Source: Baffinella frigidus (Eukaryota > Cryptophyceae > Cryptomonadales > Baffinellaceae). Taken from it: 12,819 nucleotides of DNA. Below are positions 11,764-12,819 of the stretch, in pieces; the stretch's first letter is position 1, and every line of letters starts with the position of its first letter. Position numbers and translations under genes: made by a program. The stretch covers positions 539,092 through 551,910 of the forward strand of contig MU646357.1 in assembly GCA_026770585.1 (NCBI GenBank). The letters are read 5' to 3'. The notes beneath the pieces were generated by a model. The model was not told where the DNA came from and searched no databases. It worked only from the letters and a program-made list of their open reading frames with translations.

Positions 11764-11901
11764 CCACTTAGTAGCGGCCGAGTTCCTTCCCCCCCGGATA
11801 TCCGGGGAAAATGCGGTTAGGTTCCAGGGCCATGGATAAGATTCTAGTACAAATCGTTTAGATGGACTGTATCCGTGAAGCCCCCGGTGGCTGCTAAGTG
11901 G
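11764..11901 (+). mobile_element. TIR element family J, copy 4
   Basis: 138 bp, CCACTTAGTAGCGGCCGAG to GGTGGCTGCTAAGTGG. Contains an internal palindrome, CCCCGGATATCCGGGG (11793-11808). It abuts the next MORN-derived unit, whose AGGTGCAGGGTCAGTCTTCC is continuous with GCTGAA at 11027-11050. Confidence 0.8.
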
Positions 11902-11955
11902 AGGTGCAGGGTCAGTCTTCCAGGTCATTATGCCTACAACGTGCTTTCTGCGGAT
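11902..11955 (-). pseudogene. MORN-derived tandem unit, terminal remnant
   Basis: The minus strand reads IRRKHVVGIMTWKTDPAP. Same unit as 10984-11092. Upstream (rightward) it merges into GAGTTGAGGGTTT telomere-like sequence; downstream it is cut by J4. Confidence 0.6.
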
Positions 11956-12217
11956 GAGTTGAGGGTTTGGAGGTTAGGGATTAGGGACTGGGGAATAGGG
12001 TTCAGCGATTAGGACTAGGGATTAGGGCTGAGGACATATAGATTAGGGTTGGGGTTTTAGGGTGAGGGGTTTAGGGTTAGGGGTTTAGCGTATAAATCGA
12101 ATAATTTCCGGTCAGGTTAGGGTTTAGGGTTTAGGTTTCAGGTTATAGGGTTTAGGGTTTAGGGTTTAGGGTTCAGGTTATAGGAATTAGGGTTTAGGGT
12201 TTATGGTTTAGGGTTTA
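11956..12217 (+). repeat. Degenerate to regular telomere-like array
   Basis: GGGATTA, GGGGTTA and GGGTTTA units with insertions, more regular at 12117-12217. G-rich strand is +. Confidence 0.85.
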
Positions 12218-12219
12218 GG

Positions 12220-12252
12220 GAACCTGTGGTTGCGATGCTGGCCCATGTAGCG
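12220..12252 (-). pseudogene. MORN-repeat fragment (RYMGQHRNHRF)
   Basis: The minus strand reads RYMGQHRNHRF, a partial duplicate of RYMGQYRDHRF at 12366-12398. On its right a GA microsatellite replaces the upstream codons. On its left it runs into TTTAGGG. Confidence 0.65.
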
Positions 12253-12332
12253 AGATAGAGAGAGAGAGGGCTCTACTGTCACTAGAGAGAGAGAGAGCGA
12301 GCGAGCGAGCGAGAGAGAGAGAGAGAGCGAGG
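12253..12332. repeat. GA/GAGC microsatellite
   Basis: Runs of GA, GCGA and TAGA, interrupted by GGGCTCTACTG, which is repeated at 12331-12341. It lies between two copies of the same MORN half-unit. Confidence 0.95.
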
Positions 12333-12336
12333 GCTC

Positions 12337-12470
12337 TACTGCAAACCCAAACCCTCACCCCCAAACCTGTGGTCGCGGTACTGCCCCATGTAGCGTGCCC
12401 CCTCCGACCATTCGTACACGCCTTTCCCGTGCATCTTGTCTTGCATGTACTCCCCCTCGTACCTAGGTTT
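12337..12470 (-). pseudogene. MORN-repeat fragment, best preserved, about two repeats
   Basis: The minus strand reads RYEGEYMQDKMHGKG, VYEWSEGARYMGQYRD, then HRFGGEGLGLQ and TAG. Two consecutive MORN units are evident: Y-E-G-E-Y..K-M-H-G-K-G-V-Y-x-W-x-x-G-x-R-Y-x-G-x-Y. MORN proteins act as membrane-associated or cytoskeletal scaffolds (family knowledge). Which gene this came from cannot be told. Upstream codons are telomere-repeat-derived (K-P), and downstream the frame ends after about 11 codons in repeat-like sequence. Probably a pseudogene fragment. A real exon is possible but unsupported, as no splice sites are clear. Confidence 0.8.
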
Positions 12471-12559
12471 AGGGGTTAGGGGTTAGGGAATGGGGTTTAG
12501 GGGTTACGATTCAGGGTCCGGGGTTCAGGGTTCAGGGTTTTGGGTTCAGGGTTTAGGGT

Positions 12560-12626
<67 letters not shown>

Positions 12627-12648
12627 GGTTTAGGGTTTAGGGTTTAGC
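12471..12648 (+). repeat. Telomere-like array with GGGTTGA and GGGTTTA blocks
   Basis: GGGGTTA and GGGTTCA variants, then about eleven GGGTTGA units (12557-12626) and three GGGTTTA units (12627-12647). It starts within one codon of the MORN fragment. Confidence 0.9.
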
Positions 12649-12819
12649 CTCCGGATACTCGAGGAGCAGCAGTCCTACACCCAGAACCCGAAACCCGAAA
12701 ACCCGAAACACGAAACCCGAAACACGAAGCCCGAAGCCCGAAGCCCGAAACCCGAAACACGAAACACGAAACACGAAAACCCGAAACACGAAACCCGAAG
12801 CCCGAAGCCCGAAGCCCGA
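12649..12819 (-). repeat. CCCGAAA/CCCGAAG heptamer array, opposite sense
   Basis: After a short unique word (12649-12685), the sequence is CCCGAAA, CACGAAA and CCCGAAG heptamers to the window end. The complementary strand is TTTCGGG/CTTCGGG, matching + arrays at 4955-4980. The strand sense is reversed relative to the adjoining array, so an inversion or head-to-head junction lies near 12650-12685. Confidence 0.9.

Noticed and set aside
12253-12332. GA tract as a promoter element
   Set aside because: No gene start follows it on either strand. It lies between two broken MORN halves and has the form of a simple expansion.

Overview
This window looks like subtelomeric or telomere-derived eukaryotic DNA. 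It carries long runs of the heptamer TTTAGGG and variants (TTCAGGG, TTGAGGG, TTTCGGG), dense short inverted-repeat elements, and no intact gene. TTTAGGG telomeres are known from plants, many green and other algae, and several alveolate or stramenopile protists. I cannot name the organism. The G-rich strand of nearly all arrays is the + strand, so the parent telomere would lie to the right. The left edge is therefore not a natural left chromosome end.

The main result is that many short 'unique' pieces between the telomere-like arrays are broken MORN-repeat coding fragments, all on the minus strand (about 3853 to 12470). The clearest reads RYEGEYMQDKMHGKG, then VYEWSEGARYMGQYRD (12337-12470). 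Others contain YTFADGRR, MTWADGRR, SFKSGSRYVGT, GVGIMTWKT and YMWTDGVTFSG. They are frameshifted, stopped, separated by telomere-like repeats, or split by mobile elements. I see no complete MORN gene.

The second component is a crowd of 70-220 bp non-autonomous terminal-inverted-repeat (TIR) elements, labelled here with private letters A to N, P and Q. Most begin CCAC and end GTGG. Seven have 2-bp flanking duplications (TA, TA, TA, CT, AT, GT, CA; an eighth GT flanks the P element), and three insertions can be checked against empty-site copies inside this same window. No transposase is encoded here, so activity would need enzymes supplied from elsewhere.

Layout: 1-168 telomere-like array; 200-2660 tightly packed TIR elements (D, E, B, A, C, a large palindrome, N); 2660-3570 fragments, E and P elements; 3570-6570 telomere-like arrays alternating with MORN fragments; 6570-7920 J, C and F elements and an inverted TTGAGGG block; 7920-10350 A, B, G and I elements among MORN fragments; 10370-11955 a tandem MORN-derived repeat with nested insertions of L, J, H and C; 11953-12819 telomere-like arrays, two MORN fragments split by a GA microsatellite, and a terminal array of the opposite strand sense (CCCGAAA/CCCGAAG).

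The genes do not work together in any pathway that can be seen. The window reads as a graveyard in which MORN gene pieces, telomeric repeats and short DNA transposons have been repeatedly duplicated, inverted and inserted into each other.
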